64,000 nt of DNA from Sphingomonas sp. NBWT7 (GTDB taxonomy: Bacteria; Pseudomonadota; Alphaproteobacteria; Sphingomonadales; Sphingomonadaceae): assembly GCF_014217605.1 (NCBI RefSeq), contig NZ_CP043639.1, positions 2,627,501 to 2,691,500 of the forward strand. The letters run 5' to 3'. This document shows positions 17,156-25,047 of the stretch, piece after piece; positions within the stretch are counted from its first letter, which is position 1, and each line of letters starts with the position of its first letter. Made by a program: the position numbers and the translations under genes. The notes under the pieces are model-generated. The model searched no databases, was not told where the DNA came from, and worked only from the letters and a program-made list of their open reading frames with translations.

Positions 17156-18373
17156 ATGGCAGGCGACAAGATCAGGTTCGGCGCGTTCATCGCCCCGTTC
17201 CATCCGCTGAACGAGAACCCGACGCTGGCGCTGGAGCGCGACCTCGATCTCGTCGTGCACATGGACCGGCTGGGCTATGACGAGGCATGGATCGGCGAGC
17301 ATCACTCGGCGGGCTACGAGCTGATCGCGAGCCCCGAGCTGTTCATCGCCACTGTCGCCGAGCGCACGCGGCACATCCGGCTCGGCACCGGCGTATCGTC
17401 GCTGCCGTATCATCACCCGCTGATGCTGGCCGATCGGATCAACCAGCTCGATCATATCACGCGCGGGCGGGTGATGTTCGGTGTCGGGCCCGGCGCGCTG
17501 CCGTCCGACGCGTTCATGATGGGCATTCCGGTCGCGAAGCAGCGCGACCGGATGGACGAGGCGCTCGACGTGCTGGTGCCGCTGCTGCGCGGCGAACAGG
17601 TGACGCACAAGACCGACTGGTTTGAGCTCAACGAGGCGCGGCTGCAGATGCTGCCTTATACGCGTCCGTCAGTGGAGATCAGCGTCGCGAGCCAGGTATC
17701 GCCGTCGGGGGCGAGCGCGGCGGGGCGGCACGGGCTGGGGCTGCTGTCGATCGGTGCGACGCAGAGCGGCGGGTTCAACGCACTCGCCTCCAACTGGACG
17801 ATCGCCGAGCAGCAGGCGGCGGAGAGCGGCGCGCGCGTCGACCGGCGTCAGTGGCGACTGGTGGGGCCGATGCACGTCGCGGCGACGCGCGAGGAAGCGC
17901 GCGCGCAGGTGCGCTTCGGACTGGAGAAATGGCTGTACTATTTCCGCGAGGTGGCCGCGCTGCCGCTGGCGCCGAGCGATGGCAGCGATCCGGTCGACGC
18001 GCTGGTCAATTCGGGGATGGCGGTGATCGGCACGCCGGAGGATGCGGTGCGGCAGATCGAGCGGCTGCGCGACCAATCGGGCGGGTTCGGCGCGTTCCTG
18101 ATGATGGACCACAATTGGGCCGAGTGGGAGAATAAGAAGAAGTCGTTCGAACTGATCGCGCGCTACGTTATCCCGGAGGTGAACGGCGAGAATGCCAATC
18201 GCCAGGCGTCGATCGACTGGGCGGCGGCGAACCGCCCGCGCTTCATCGGCGAGGCGCAGGCCGCAGTCGGCGCACGGCTGGCGGACCATATCAACCGCAA
18301 GGGGACGGAGAACATCCGCCCCGAGATCCTTGCCGCGATGGGGCTCGACAAGAAATCGGAGGCAGCGGAATGA
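17156..18373 (+). CDS. LLM class flavin-dependent monooxygenase
   Basis: 405-residue luciferase-like monooxygenase: a TIM-barrel enzyme using reduced flavin from a partner reductase. N-terminal GAFIAPFHP, DEAWIGEHHS, and RLGTGVSSLPYHHPLMLADR are family hallmarks, and the length and pattern recall the limonene-1,2-monooxygenase/alkanal group. AGGAGAAGCAT precedes the ATG. It overlaps the following SDR gene (ATGA), so the two are translationally coupled. It is divergent from tetR with a shared operator candidate between. A role in oxygenating a cyclic terpenoid or ketone is inferred from context; the substrate is not determinable. Confidence 0.88.
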   Translation: MAGDKIRFGAFIAPFHPLNENPTLALERDLDLVVHMDRLGYDEAWIGEHHSAGYELIASPELFIATVAERTRHIRLGTGVSSLPYHHPLMLADRINQLDHITRGRVMFGVGPGALPSDAFMMGIPVAKQRDRMDEALDVLVPLLRGEQVTHKTDWFELNEARLQMLPYTRPSVEISVASQVSPSGASAAGRHGLGLLSIGATQSGGFNALASNWTIAEQQAAESGARVDRRQWRLVGPMHVAATREEARAQVRFGLEKWLYYFREVAALPLAPSDGSDPVDALVNSGMAVIGTPEDAVRQIERLRDQSGGFGAFLMMDHNWAEWENKKKSFELIARYVIPEVNGENANRQASIDWAAANRPRFIGEAQAAVGARLADHINRKGTENIRPEILAAMGLDKKSEAAE

Positions 18374-19230
18374 GCGACGCCGCATCCGCACCGGCGGCGA
18401 ACGGGCGCAAGGCGATCTTCATCACCGGCGCCGCATCGGGGATGGGGCTGGAAACCGCGCGACTGTTCGCGGCGCAAGGCTGGTTCGTCGGCGCGTTCGA
18501 CGTCAACCAGATCGGGCTCGACCGGCTGCGCGACGAGCTTGGGGCGGACAAGTGCTTCGCCCGGCGGCTCGACGTGACCGACCGCGAGGATTATCGCGCC
18601 GCGCTCAACGAATTCGCCGCGGCAACGGGCGGGACGCTCGACCTGCTCTACAACAACGCCGGGATCGGCCGCGGCGGGCCGTTCGCCGATCAGCCGTGGG
18701 ACGACGTGCTGGCGGTGGTCAACGTCAACTTCGTCGGCGTGCTGACGGGCATCCATCTCGCGATCCCGCTGCTCAAGGCGACGCCCGGCTCGCTGTGCTT
18801 CACCACCTCATCCTCCTCGGCGACCTACGGCATGCCGATGATCGCGGTCTATTCGGCGACCAAGCACGCGGTGAAAGGGCTGACCGAGGCGCTGGCGATC
18901 GAACTGAAGCCGCACGGCGTGCGCGTGGCGGACGTGCTGCCGGCGCTGATCGATACGCCGATCCTGCCGGAGGGCGCCGCCGCCAATGCGCCGAAGCAGG
19001 GGGTGTTCCGCGCGATCCCGCCGCGCGAGGTGGCCGAGACGGTGTGGGAAGCCTATCACTCCGACCGGCTGCACTGGTACGTGCCGCGCGAACTCGTGCG
19101 GCTCGACCACCTGGCGACGCTGGAGCCCGAGCGGACGCGCGACGCGATGGCGGCGGGCACGCTGTTCGCGACGATCGACGCCGAGGTGGCGGCGGCGACG
19201 GCAGTGCCGGTGGGTGCGACGGCGGGCTAG
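18370..19230 (+). CDS. Short-chain dehydrogenase/reductase (SDR)
   Basis: 286-residue classical SDR. The nucleotide-binding TGAASGMG lies at 19-26, NNAG at 95-98, the catalytic serine in the TSSSS run near 147, and Y161-x3-K165 in YSATK. D44 after the second strand suggests NAD(H) preference. It overlaps the LLM gene by four bases and likely oxidises or reduces an alcohol/ketone made by it. Confidence 0.9.
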   Translation: MSDAASAPAANGRKAIFITGAASGMGLETARLFAAQGWFVGAFDVNQIGLDRLRDELGADKCFARRLDVTDREDYRAALNEFAAATGGTLDLLYNNAGIGRGGPFADQPWDDVLAVVNVNFVGVLTGIHLAIPLLKATPGSLCFTTSSSSATYGMPMIAVYSATKHAVKGLTEALAIELKPHGVRVADVLPALIDTPILPEGAAANAPKQGVFRAIPPREVAETVWEAYHSDRLHWYVPRELVRLDHLATLEPERTRDAMAAGTLFATIDAEVAAATAVPVGATAG

Positions 19231-19243
19231 CTCTAAACTTCGC

Positions 19244-19687
19244 TCAGAAGTCCAGCGTGAGCGTGCCGCCGACCGGCACGTCGCCCCATTGCGCGGTCAG
19301 ATCGGCGAGGCGGGTACGGATCGCGGCGACGTCTTCCGGCGATACCGGTGGGGTGGGGTGGCCGCGCGCGTCGCAGGCATGGGCATACGTCGCCAGAAGG
19401 TCGGCCGCGGGAACCGCGCCGCCCCATAGTTCGGCCTGGAACGTCTCGACCAGCCGCTCCACCGCTTCCTCGCTGGCGCCGGCTGTCATCGCGAACGCCG
19501 GCGCTGCGCCGTCCGCCACGTGCGACAGGAAGCCGCGATGCGCGAGGATGCTCTCGACGGCATAGTGCACCATGTCGTGCGGGATGATGCCTTGCTTTGG
19601 GCAGTCGATGCGCGCGGGCGCGCGGCCGGGGCGGGTGACGACGAGCGCGTCATACTTACCGGCGTGCTTGGTGAAGGCGAGCTGCAT
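19244..19687 (-). CDS. Conserved hypothetical protein
   Basis: 147 residues, soluble, with no signal peptide. I do not recognise a named family. The segment CPKQGIIPHDMVHYAVE looks like a conserved core, and the His/Asp/His pattern could bind a metal or be catalytic. The C-terminal half is helical. The ATG at 19687 begins MQLAFTKHAGKYDALVV. It lies within the catabolic island, downstream of and convergent with the SDR gene, on the same strand as the FAD oxidoreductase 49 bases upstream, and is probably its operon partner. Confidence 0.6.
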   Translation of the reverse strand: MQLAFTKHAGKYDALVVTRPGRAPARIDCPKQGIIPHDMVHYAVESILAHRGFLSHVADGAAPAFAMTAGASEEAVERLVETFQAELWGGAVPAADLLATYAHACDARGHPTPPVSPEDVAAIRTRLADLTAQWGDVPVGGTLTLDF

Positions 19688-19736
19688 CCGCGCCGTCTGC
19701 CGCGGCCCTGCCGCCCGATGCAAGCGGCGGCGGCGA

Positions 19737-21263
19737 TCAGGCGGCGAGCATGTCCGCCTGCGCGTCGAGGCCGAGATGCGCCATCAGTTCGGGCCGGTCG
19801 GGACCGGGCTTTGGAGCGTAAGCCGCGGCGTTGCGCTTGGCCCCGCGGGCCCAATAGCCGAGCACGCGCCCGAGATTGGCGGGGCGCTTCAGCCATGCCT
19901 CGGGATGTTCGAGCATGTGGAAGCCGCGCATCATTGCGCGCATCAGATCGACGTCCGACCGCGCGGCGACGGTGATCCCGTCCTCAATGAAGCTCTTGGC
20001 GAGCCGCGCCTTGATCCGCGGGCGGTGATCGGGCGTCAGCGTGGCGCGCGCGCGGCGGATCGCGGAACGATCCTGCTTGAGCATGAGATCGTAGTAAGGC
20101 TTCACCTCCGCGCGCAGCCCGCCGTCGTAGATGAGCAGGCGCTTCGCGGGATCGGCGGTGGTATCGAGCGCGCGGCGCAGCACGCCTGCGCTGACCGCGG
20201 CGAGCGAGCAGCCGCGCCCGTAGAGCGGATTGGTGCGCACCAGCGCGTCGCCGATCGCGAAATAGCCGAGCACGGCGGGCTTGCCGTCGCTGACGAGATT
20301 GCGCCAGCGGCTGTGCAGATCGCCCATGCCGATCACCTTGCCGACCGGCTCCGACGTCGCCGGATCGACCCACGGTGCCATGCCCGGCATCGCGAGGCAG
20401 ATGCGCTGGAACATCTCACCGTCCATCACCGCGCGGCGCAGGCCGTGCTCGATCTCGGGCACGCACAGGGTGATCGAGAAGCGCTGGTTGTCCGCCGGGA
20501 AGACGCCGAATTTGAGGTAACCGAGATCGCCCGAGGCGGCGATCTCGCCGCGCGGCGGCTCCCCCTGCCCGTCGCGCAGGCGATAGTGGCGCGTGAAATA
20601 GAGCACGCCGGCGGTTTCCGCCGTCTCGCCGATCGGCGCGCCGGCCTTGATCAGCTGTTCGATGAGATTCGCCGCCTTGCCGCCTGCGTCGACGACGACG
20701 TCGGCGGCGATCTCCTCGCGCCCCGTCGCGGTATCGGCGACGACGCCGGTGACGACGATCGTGCCGCGCGCGTCCTTGTGGCGGACGAGCTCGCGCACCT
20801 TGACGCCGCTGCGGATCGTGACGCCGGGCAGCCGCTCGACATAGCGGCGGATGACGAGTTCGAGCGTGGTGCGGCGGCTGGTGAGGATGGTGAGATCGGC
20901 GTCGCCGCGCTGCGCCACGTAGCGGTCGCGCAGCGCGGGCGGCAGCATGTCGGCGAAGGCGATGTCGCGGCAGCCGGCGGCGTAGAGATCGGCAAGCAAC
21001 TGCGGATGCTCGTCACGGATGATGTTGCGCAGCCGCGCGAGGAACGCGTGGCTCTGCCGCAGCTGGCCGACGCCGCGGCGTTGCCACTGGTCGAAGGCGA
21101 CATCCGGACCGCCCTCGGGCGGGGCGTCGTCGCGCTCGAGCAGCGTTACGTCGCGCGTTCCGCCGCCGAGGCGAAGCGCGGTGCACAGTCCGGCGATCCC
21201 GGCGCCGACGACCAGGATTTGCTCACGCTGCGCAGCAGGCGAGGCAGCAACTAGGGCAACCAT
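19737..21263 (-). CDS. FAD-dependent oxidoreductase (hydroxylase/reductase type)
   Basis: 508 residues. The Rossmann motif VVGAGIAGLCTAL (about 18-30) binds the FAD ADP moiety, VVDAGGKA marks the mid motif, and FAIGDALVRTNPLYGRGCSLA resembles the GD motif of p-hydroxybenzoate-hydroxylase/geranylgeranyl-reductase-type flavoproteins. The ATG at 21263 follows AGGAGGAAACG, an excellent ribosome site that rules out a longer 5' extension. It is divergent from the zinc alcohol dehydrogenase, with operator copy 2 between them. The role in the island is presumably hydroxylation or saturation of the substrate; the substrate is unknown. Confidence 0.8.
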   Translation of the reverse strand: MVALVAASPAAQREQILVVGAGIAGLCTALRLGGGTRDVTLLERDDAPPEGGPDVAFDQWQRRGVGQLRQSHAFLARLRNIIRDEHPQLLADLYAAGCRDIAFADMLPPALRDRYVAQRGDADLTILTSRRTTLELVIRRYVERLPGVTIRSGVKVRELVRHKDARGTIVVTGVVADTATGREEIAADVVVDAGGKAANLIEQLIKAGAPIGETAETAGVLYFTRHYRLRDGQGEPPRGEIAASGDLGYLKFGVFPADNQRFSITLCVPEIEHGLRRAVMDGEMFQRICLAMPGMAPWVDPATSEPVGKVIGMGDLHSRWRNLVSDGKPAVLGYFAIGDALVRTNPLYGRGCSLAAVSAGVLRRALDTTADPAKRLLIYDGGLRAEVKPYYDLMLKQDRSAIRRARATLTPDHRPRIKARLAKSFIEDGITVAARSDVDLMRAMMRGFHMLEHPEAWLKRPANLGRVLGYWARGAKRNAAAYAPKPGPDRPELMAHLGLDAQADMLAA

Positions 21264-21326
21264 CGTTTCCTCCTCGATCGGATCGTCCGGCGGATAGAGC
21301 AAACCACCCGGAGATGCAACAAATAC

Positions 21327-21341
21327 GAACGCGTTATGGTT
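21327..21341 (-). promoter_or_regulatory. Candidate TetR operator, copy 2
   Basis: Reads AACCATAACGCGTTC on the minus strand, identical to 17070-17084. It lies 63 bases before the FAD oxidoreductase start and 89 bases before the alcohol dehydrogenase start, between divergent genes as at copy 1. Confidence 0.55.
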
Positions 21342-21430
21342 TTGGGGATTGCGCGGGCGGGGTGGCTGCGGCACGATGCATCGCGACGATCCGGCCCGAG
21401 CCGGACATTCCGGCCGAGAGGATGGCGACG

Positions 21431-22513
21431 ATGCGCGCAGTGGTGAGACGCAACAAGCAGCTGGTGTGCGACGAGATCGCCGATCCCGTGCCGGGGCAGG
21501 GCGAAGTGCTGGTGAAGACGCTGGCGTGCGGCATCTGCGGGTCGGATCTCCACGCCGTGCACTCGTTCGAGAACATGCTCGAGCTCGGCGCGCGGACAGG
21601 CGAAAAACCGAAGACCGATCCGGCGCGCGACATCGTCTTCGGGCACGAATTCTCCGCCGAGATCCTCGATCACGGGCCGGGCACGCAGAAGACGTTCAAG
21701 GCTGGCACGCACGTCGTGTCGATGCCGATCGCGATGAAGCCCGAAGGCTATGAGGCGATCGGTTATTCGAACAGCTATCCTGGCGGCTACAGCGAGCGGA
21801 TGGTGCTGAGCGAGGCGCTGCTGCTCGAAGTGCCCAACGGGCTGTCCGACGTGCAGGCGGCGATGACCGAGCCGTTCGCGGTGGGCGAACATGCGGTGGC
21901 GATGTCCGCCGCCGGGCCCGATACGGTGCACCTCGTCATCGGCTGCGGCCCGGTGGGGCTCGCGGTGATCGCGGCGCTCAAATCGCGCGGGCTGGGGCCG
22001 GTGATCGCGTCCGACTTTTCGCCCGCACGCCGCGCGGTGGCGGAGAAGATGGGTGCCGACGTGATCGTCGATCCGGCGAAGGAGTCGCCGCATACCCGCT
22101 GGAGCGAATTCGGCGTGCCGCGCACCTCGACCGAGCGGATGGCCGCGATGGTGACGGGCAAGACGGGCAAGAAGGCCATCGTCTTCGAATGCGTCGGCGT
22201 GCCCGGCGTCATCAACCATATCGTCGAATCGGTGCCGGTCGGCACGCAGGTGATCGTCGTCGGCGTGTGCATGGAAACCGACAAGATCGAGCCGTTCCTG
22301 TGCATCAGCAAGCAGATCGATTTCCGTTTCGTGCTCGGCTATTCGGGCGAGGAATTCGCCGTGACGCTGGGCAAGATCGCCGATGGGACGATCGACGTGC
22401 TGCCCGCGATCACCGACGAGGTCGGGTTGGACGGCGTCGCGGCGGCGTTCAAGGCGCTGGGCGATCCCGAGCAGCAGTGCAAGGTGGTGGTGCGTCCTGA
22501 GATGACGGCGTGA
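21431..22513 (+). CDS. Zinc-type alcohol dehydrogenase-like protein (MDR)
   Basis: 360 residues. Catalytic-zinc ligands appear in CGICGSDLHAVH and FGHEF, and the NAD-binding motif in GCGPVGLAV. The four-cysteine structural zinc loop usual after GHE is absent. ATG 21431 is preferred over ATG 21422 because GAGAGG sits nine bases before the former and directly abuts the latter. It overlaps the downstream epoxide-hydrolase-like gene (GTGA). It probably oxidises an alcohol intermediate of the island's pathway. Confidence 0.87.
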   Translation: MRAVVRRNKQLVCDEIADPVPGQGEVLVKTLACGICGSDLHAVHSFENMLELGARTGEKPKTDPARDIVFGHEFSAEILDHGPGTQKTFKAGTHVVSMPIAMKPEGYEAIGYSNSYPGGYSERMVLSEALLLEVPNGLSDVQAAMTEPFAVGEHAVAMSAAGPDTVHLVIGCGPVGLAVIAALKSRGLGPVIASDFSPARRAVAEKMGADVIVDPAKESPHTRWSEFGVPRTSTERMAAMVTGKTGKKAIVFECVGVPGVINHIVESVPVGTQVIVVGVCMETDKIEPFLCISKQIDFRFVLGYSGEEFAVTLGKIADGTIDVLPAITDEVGLDGVAAAFKALGDPEQQCKVVVRPEMTA

Positions 22514-23526
22514 GCGACGATCCCATCGCGTCGCCCGCGCTCGCGAAAGCGATGCCGCCGGTGCAGTTCGCCGACGTCAACGGCATCCGCATGGCCTATT
22601 ATGAAGTCGGCCCGCGCGGTGAAGGCGTGCCGGTAATCTTCTGCCACGGCTTTCCCGAGCTCGCCTTCTCGTGGCGGCATCAGCTCGACGCGTTCGAGAA
22701 GGCGGGGCGCTGGGCGATCGCGCCCGACCAGCGTGGCTACGGCCTGACCAGCCGGCCGGAGCGGATCGAAGATTACGATCTCGAGCATCTCACCGCCGAT
22801 ATCGCCGCGCTGATGGACACGCTGGGAATCGAGAAGGCGATCCCCTGTGGGCACGACTGGGGCGGGATGGTGGTGTGGCAGTTCGCGCTGCGTTACCCCG
22901 AGCGGTGCGCGGGCGTGATCGGCGTCAACACGCCGTTCCTGCCGCGCGGCGACGTGGATCCGATCGCCGGCATGCGCGCCGTTTACGGCGACGACATGTA
23001 CATCGTCTGGTTCCAGAAGCCGGGCGAGGCCGATGCGGCGTTGGCGGCCGATCCCGAACGCTCGATCCGCTATTTCATGCGCAAGCCGCAGATGACGTTG
23101 AAGGAATATGAGCAGCTGCCCGCCGAGCAGCGCACGCTGGCGCTGGGCGAGGGGCTCAAGCTGTACGACGCGGGCGCCGACACGCAGCAGTTCCTGACCG
23201 ACGACGAGATCGCCGCTTTCGCCGAGACATTCGCGGCGACGGGGTTCACCGGCGGGATCAATTGGTACCGCAACTTCACGCGTAACTGGCAGGCCTCGGC
23301 GAACCTGGTCGAGAAGGTCGACGTGCCGTCACTGATGGTGATGGCGGAGAACGACGTGGTGCTTAGCCCGGCGATGGCGGAAGGGATGGAGGCTTACGTG
23401 CCCGATCTCGACAAGGTGCTGATCGAGAAGTCGGGGCATTGGACGCAGCAGGAATATCCGACGCAGGTGAATGCGGCGCTGTTGGGATGGCTGGACAAGC
23501 GGTTTCCGGTCAGCGGCGGGCAATAG
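22510..23526 (+). CDS. Alpha/beta hydrolase, soluble epoxide hydrolase-like
   Basis: 338 residues. HGFPE (46-50) is the oxyanion-hole motif, D116 in GHDWGG the nucleophile, the tyrosine in INWYRN the cap-domain epoxide-activating residue, and H310 in GHWTQQEYP the general base. This set is that of soluble epoxide hydrolases, so an epoxide made upstream could be hydrated to a diol. The GTG start overlaps the alcohol dehydrogenase stop. Haloalkane dehalogenase is less likely because a cap tyrosine is present. Confidence 0.85.
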   Translation: MSDDPIASPALAKAMPPVQFADVNGIRMAYYEVGPRGEGVPVIFCHGFPELAFSWRHQLDAFEKAGRWAIAPDQRGYGLTSRPERIEDYDLEHLTADIAALMDTLGIEKAIPCGHDWGGMVVWQFALRYPERCAGVIGVNTPFLPRGDVDPIAGMRAVYGDDMYIVWFQKPGEADAALAADPERSIRYFMRKPQMTLKEYEQLPAEQRTLALGEGLKLYDAGADTQQFLTDDEIAAFAETFAATGFTGGINWYRNFTRNWQASANLVEKVDVPSLMVMAENDVVLSPAMAEGMEAYVPDLDKVLIEKSGHWTQQEYPTQVNAALLGWLDKRFPVSGGQ

Positions 23527-23754
23527 CTGCTACGTCGGCGGTGGGACGATAACGCCGGATCGGGCACACTGCTGCACTAAGCGCTTGATTGCGAACACCA
23601 CTCCGGCCAATATCCCGATGCCGAAAATAGAGCAGCAGGTCGGTAGTTCCTGCGCCCGCCATGTGGGCTCTTCTCAGCCACGGCGTCGAACCAACCATGT
23701 TGGGGAGGCGCTCGTCTGTGTTTGCGCTTCCCCGGCCGATGCCGAGGACACAAT
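23527..23754. other. Non-coding gap, possible gene remnant on the minus strand
   Basis: No complete gene found. On the minus strand about 23525-23670 there is a stop-to-stop stretch whose product includes the hydrophobic FGIGILAGVVFAIK, but it has no start codon, so it may be a decayed membrane-protein fragment. Base composition is lower in G+C than in the flanks. Confidence 0.35.
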
Positions 23755-24195
23755 ATGATGCTCTTGCCGATCATCGCGCTTGTCAGCGCCGCGCTTTTTT
23801 CAGGGGCCGCAACCTACATCACGCTCGTCGAGCATCCGGCTCGTCTCCAGCTCGAGGATCGCCCGCTCTTGGCACAGTGGCAACCGAGCTATCTTAAGGC
23901 TCTTCCGCTTCAATCCGGTCTTGCGATCGTCGGCGGTCTATCAGGCTTCGCCTCGTGGTATATGTCCGGCGATTGGCGCTGGATGATCGGCAGTCTTGTG
24001 CTGCTTGCGAACTGGCCGTTCACGCTGCTCCGGATCATGCCCACGAATAAGGGATTGCAAGCAATCTCGCCGGCAGACGCGGGTCCGGAGAGCCGGAACT
24101 TACTGATCGCGTGGGGGAAGCTGCACAACGTGAGGACCGCGCTCGGGCTCGCATCGACGGTGCTGTTCGCCTGGTCGCTCGGTGCATCGGTCTAG
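23755..24195 (+). CDS. DUF1772-type membrane protein
   Basis: 146 residues with about four hydrophobic segments (near 1-22, 50-70, 75-92, 122-143). The N-terminal LVSAALFSGAATYITLVEHPAR and central LPLQSGLAIVGG resemble DUF1772, a family that includes anthrone-oxygenase-like proteins. ATG 23755 follows GAGGACACAAT. The gene and its upstream gap are visibly less G+C-rich (roughly 57-60% in sampled lines) than the surroundings, hinting at separate origin. Function is unknown. Confidence 0.7.
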   Translation: MMLLPIIALVSAALFSGAATYITLVEHPARLQLEDRPLLAQWQPSYLKALPLQSGLAIVGGLSGFASWYMSGDWRWMIGSLVLLANWPFTLLRIMPTNKGLQAISPADAGPESRNLLIAWGKLHNVRTALGLASTVLFAWSLGASV

Positions 24196-24252
24196 CGCCC
24201 GCTTACCTCGCAGAATAAGCCGTCCGGCGGACCCGCGATCCCCCTTACCCCA

Positions 24253-24927
24253 TCAATCGAACCCGACGAACCGCGCCGCTTCGTTCACCGGCTTGCGGCG
24301 GGAGACGACGGCGTTGGCGGGGAAGCTGTCGTCGGGCCAGCCCATCGCGACGCAGGTCTGGATCACCTGATCGTCGGGGATGCCGGCGTGTTCGCGCACC
24401 ACGGGCGACTGCATGATCCCCTGGCTGTTGATGACGCAGCCGAGGCCGCGCGACCAGGCGGCGTTGACGAGCGCGTTGACCACCGCGCCGCAATCGAACG
24501 GCGCGATGTCGCTGCCCAACAGTACGCGATCGTAGGTCACGACGATCGATACCGGCGCGCCGAACTGGCGGAAGCCGCGCAGCACCCAGTCCTGCCGCTT
24601 CTCCTTGTCGTCGCGTGCGATCTCCATCGCGCCGAACAATTGCTTGGCGATCTCGATCTGCCGCTCGCGGTGCGCGCCGCCATATTGCTCGCCGGTGCGG
24701 AATTCGCGCGATTCAGGGACGCCGGCGAGCGTGCGGCGGGTGTTCTCCTCGCGGATGCGGTCGAGCGGCGCGCCGGTGACGACGGTGAAGTTCCACGGCT
24801 GCGTGTTGAGCGACGAGGGCGCGCGGCTGGCGAGCGTGATGATCTCCTCGATCAGCGCGCGCGGCACCGGCTTGTCGAGAAACCCGCGGATGCTGCGGCG
24901 GCCGTTGACGACCTCGTCGTAGATCAT
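24253..24927 (-). CDS. Nitroreductase family protein
   Basis: 224 residues. The N-terminal RRSIRGFLDKPVP and SRAPSSLNTQPWNFTVV are the FMN/NAD(P)H-binding signatures of nitroreductases, and C-terminal MGWPDD is also typical. It would reduce nitro, quinone or enone groups with an FMN cofactor. The ATG at 24927 has AAGGAGAGCGAC directly upstream. It is convergent with the DUF1772 gene and might supply reduced flavin to the LLM enzyme; that is speculative. Confidence 0.9.
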   Translation of the reverse strand: MIYDEVVNGRRSIRGFLDKPVPRALIEEIITLASRAPSSLNTQPWNFTVVTGAPLDRIREENTRRTLAGVPESREFRTGEQYGGAHRERQIEIAKQLFGAMEIARDDKEKRQDWVLRGFRQFGAPVSIVVTYDRVLLGSDIAPFDCGAVVNALVNAAWSRGLGCVINSQGIMQSPVVREHAGIPDDQVIQTCVAMGWPDDSFPANAVVSRRKPVNEAARFVGFD

Positions 24928-25047
24928 GTCGCTCTCCTTTTGCCCGCCAGCCTTAGCCGATGACGCATACGCGCCAAGCCAAGGAAGGATAGGCGGGGGC
25001 GTAGCGACGCTTGTCGCCCCCGCCCCCACCGGCGGGCGGGCTTAGCT

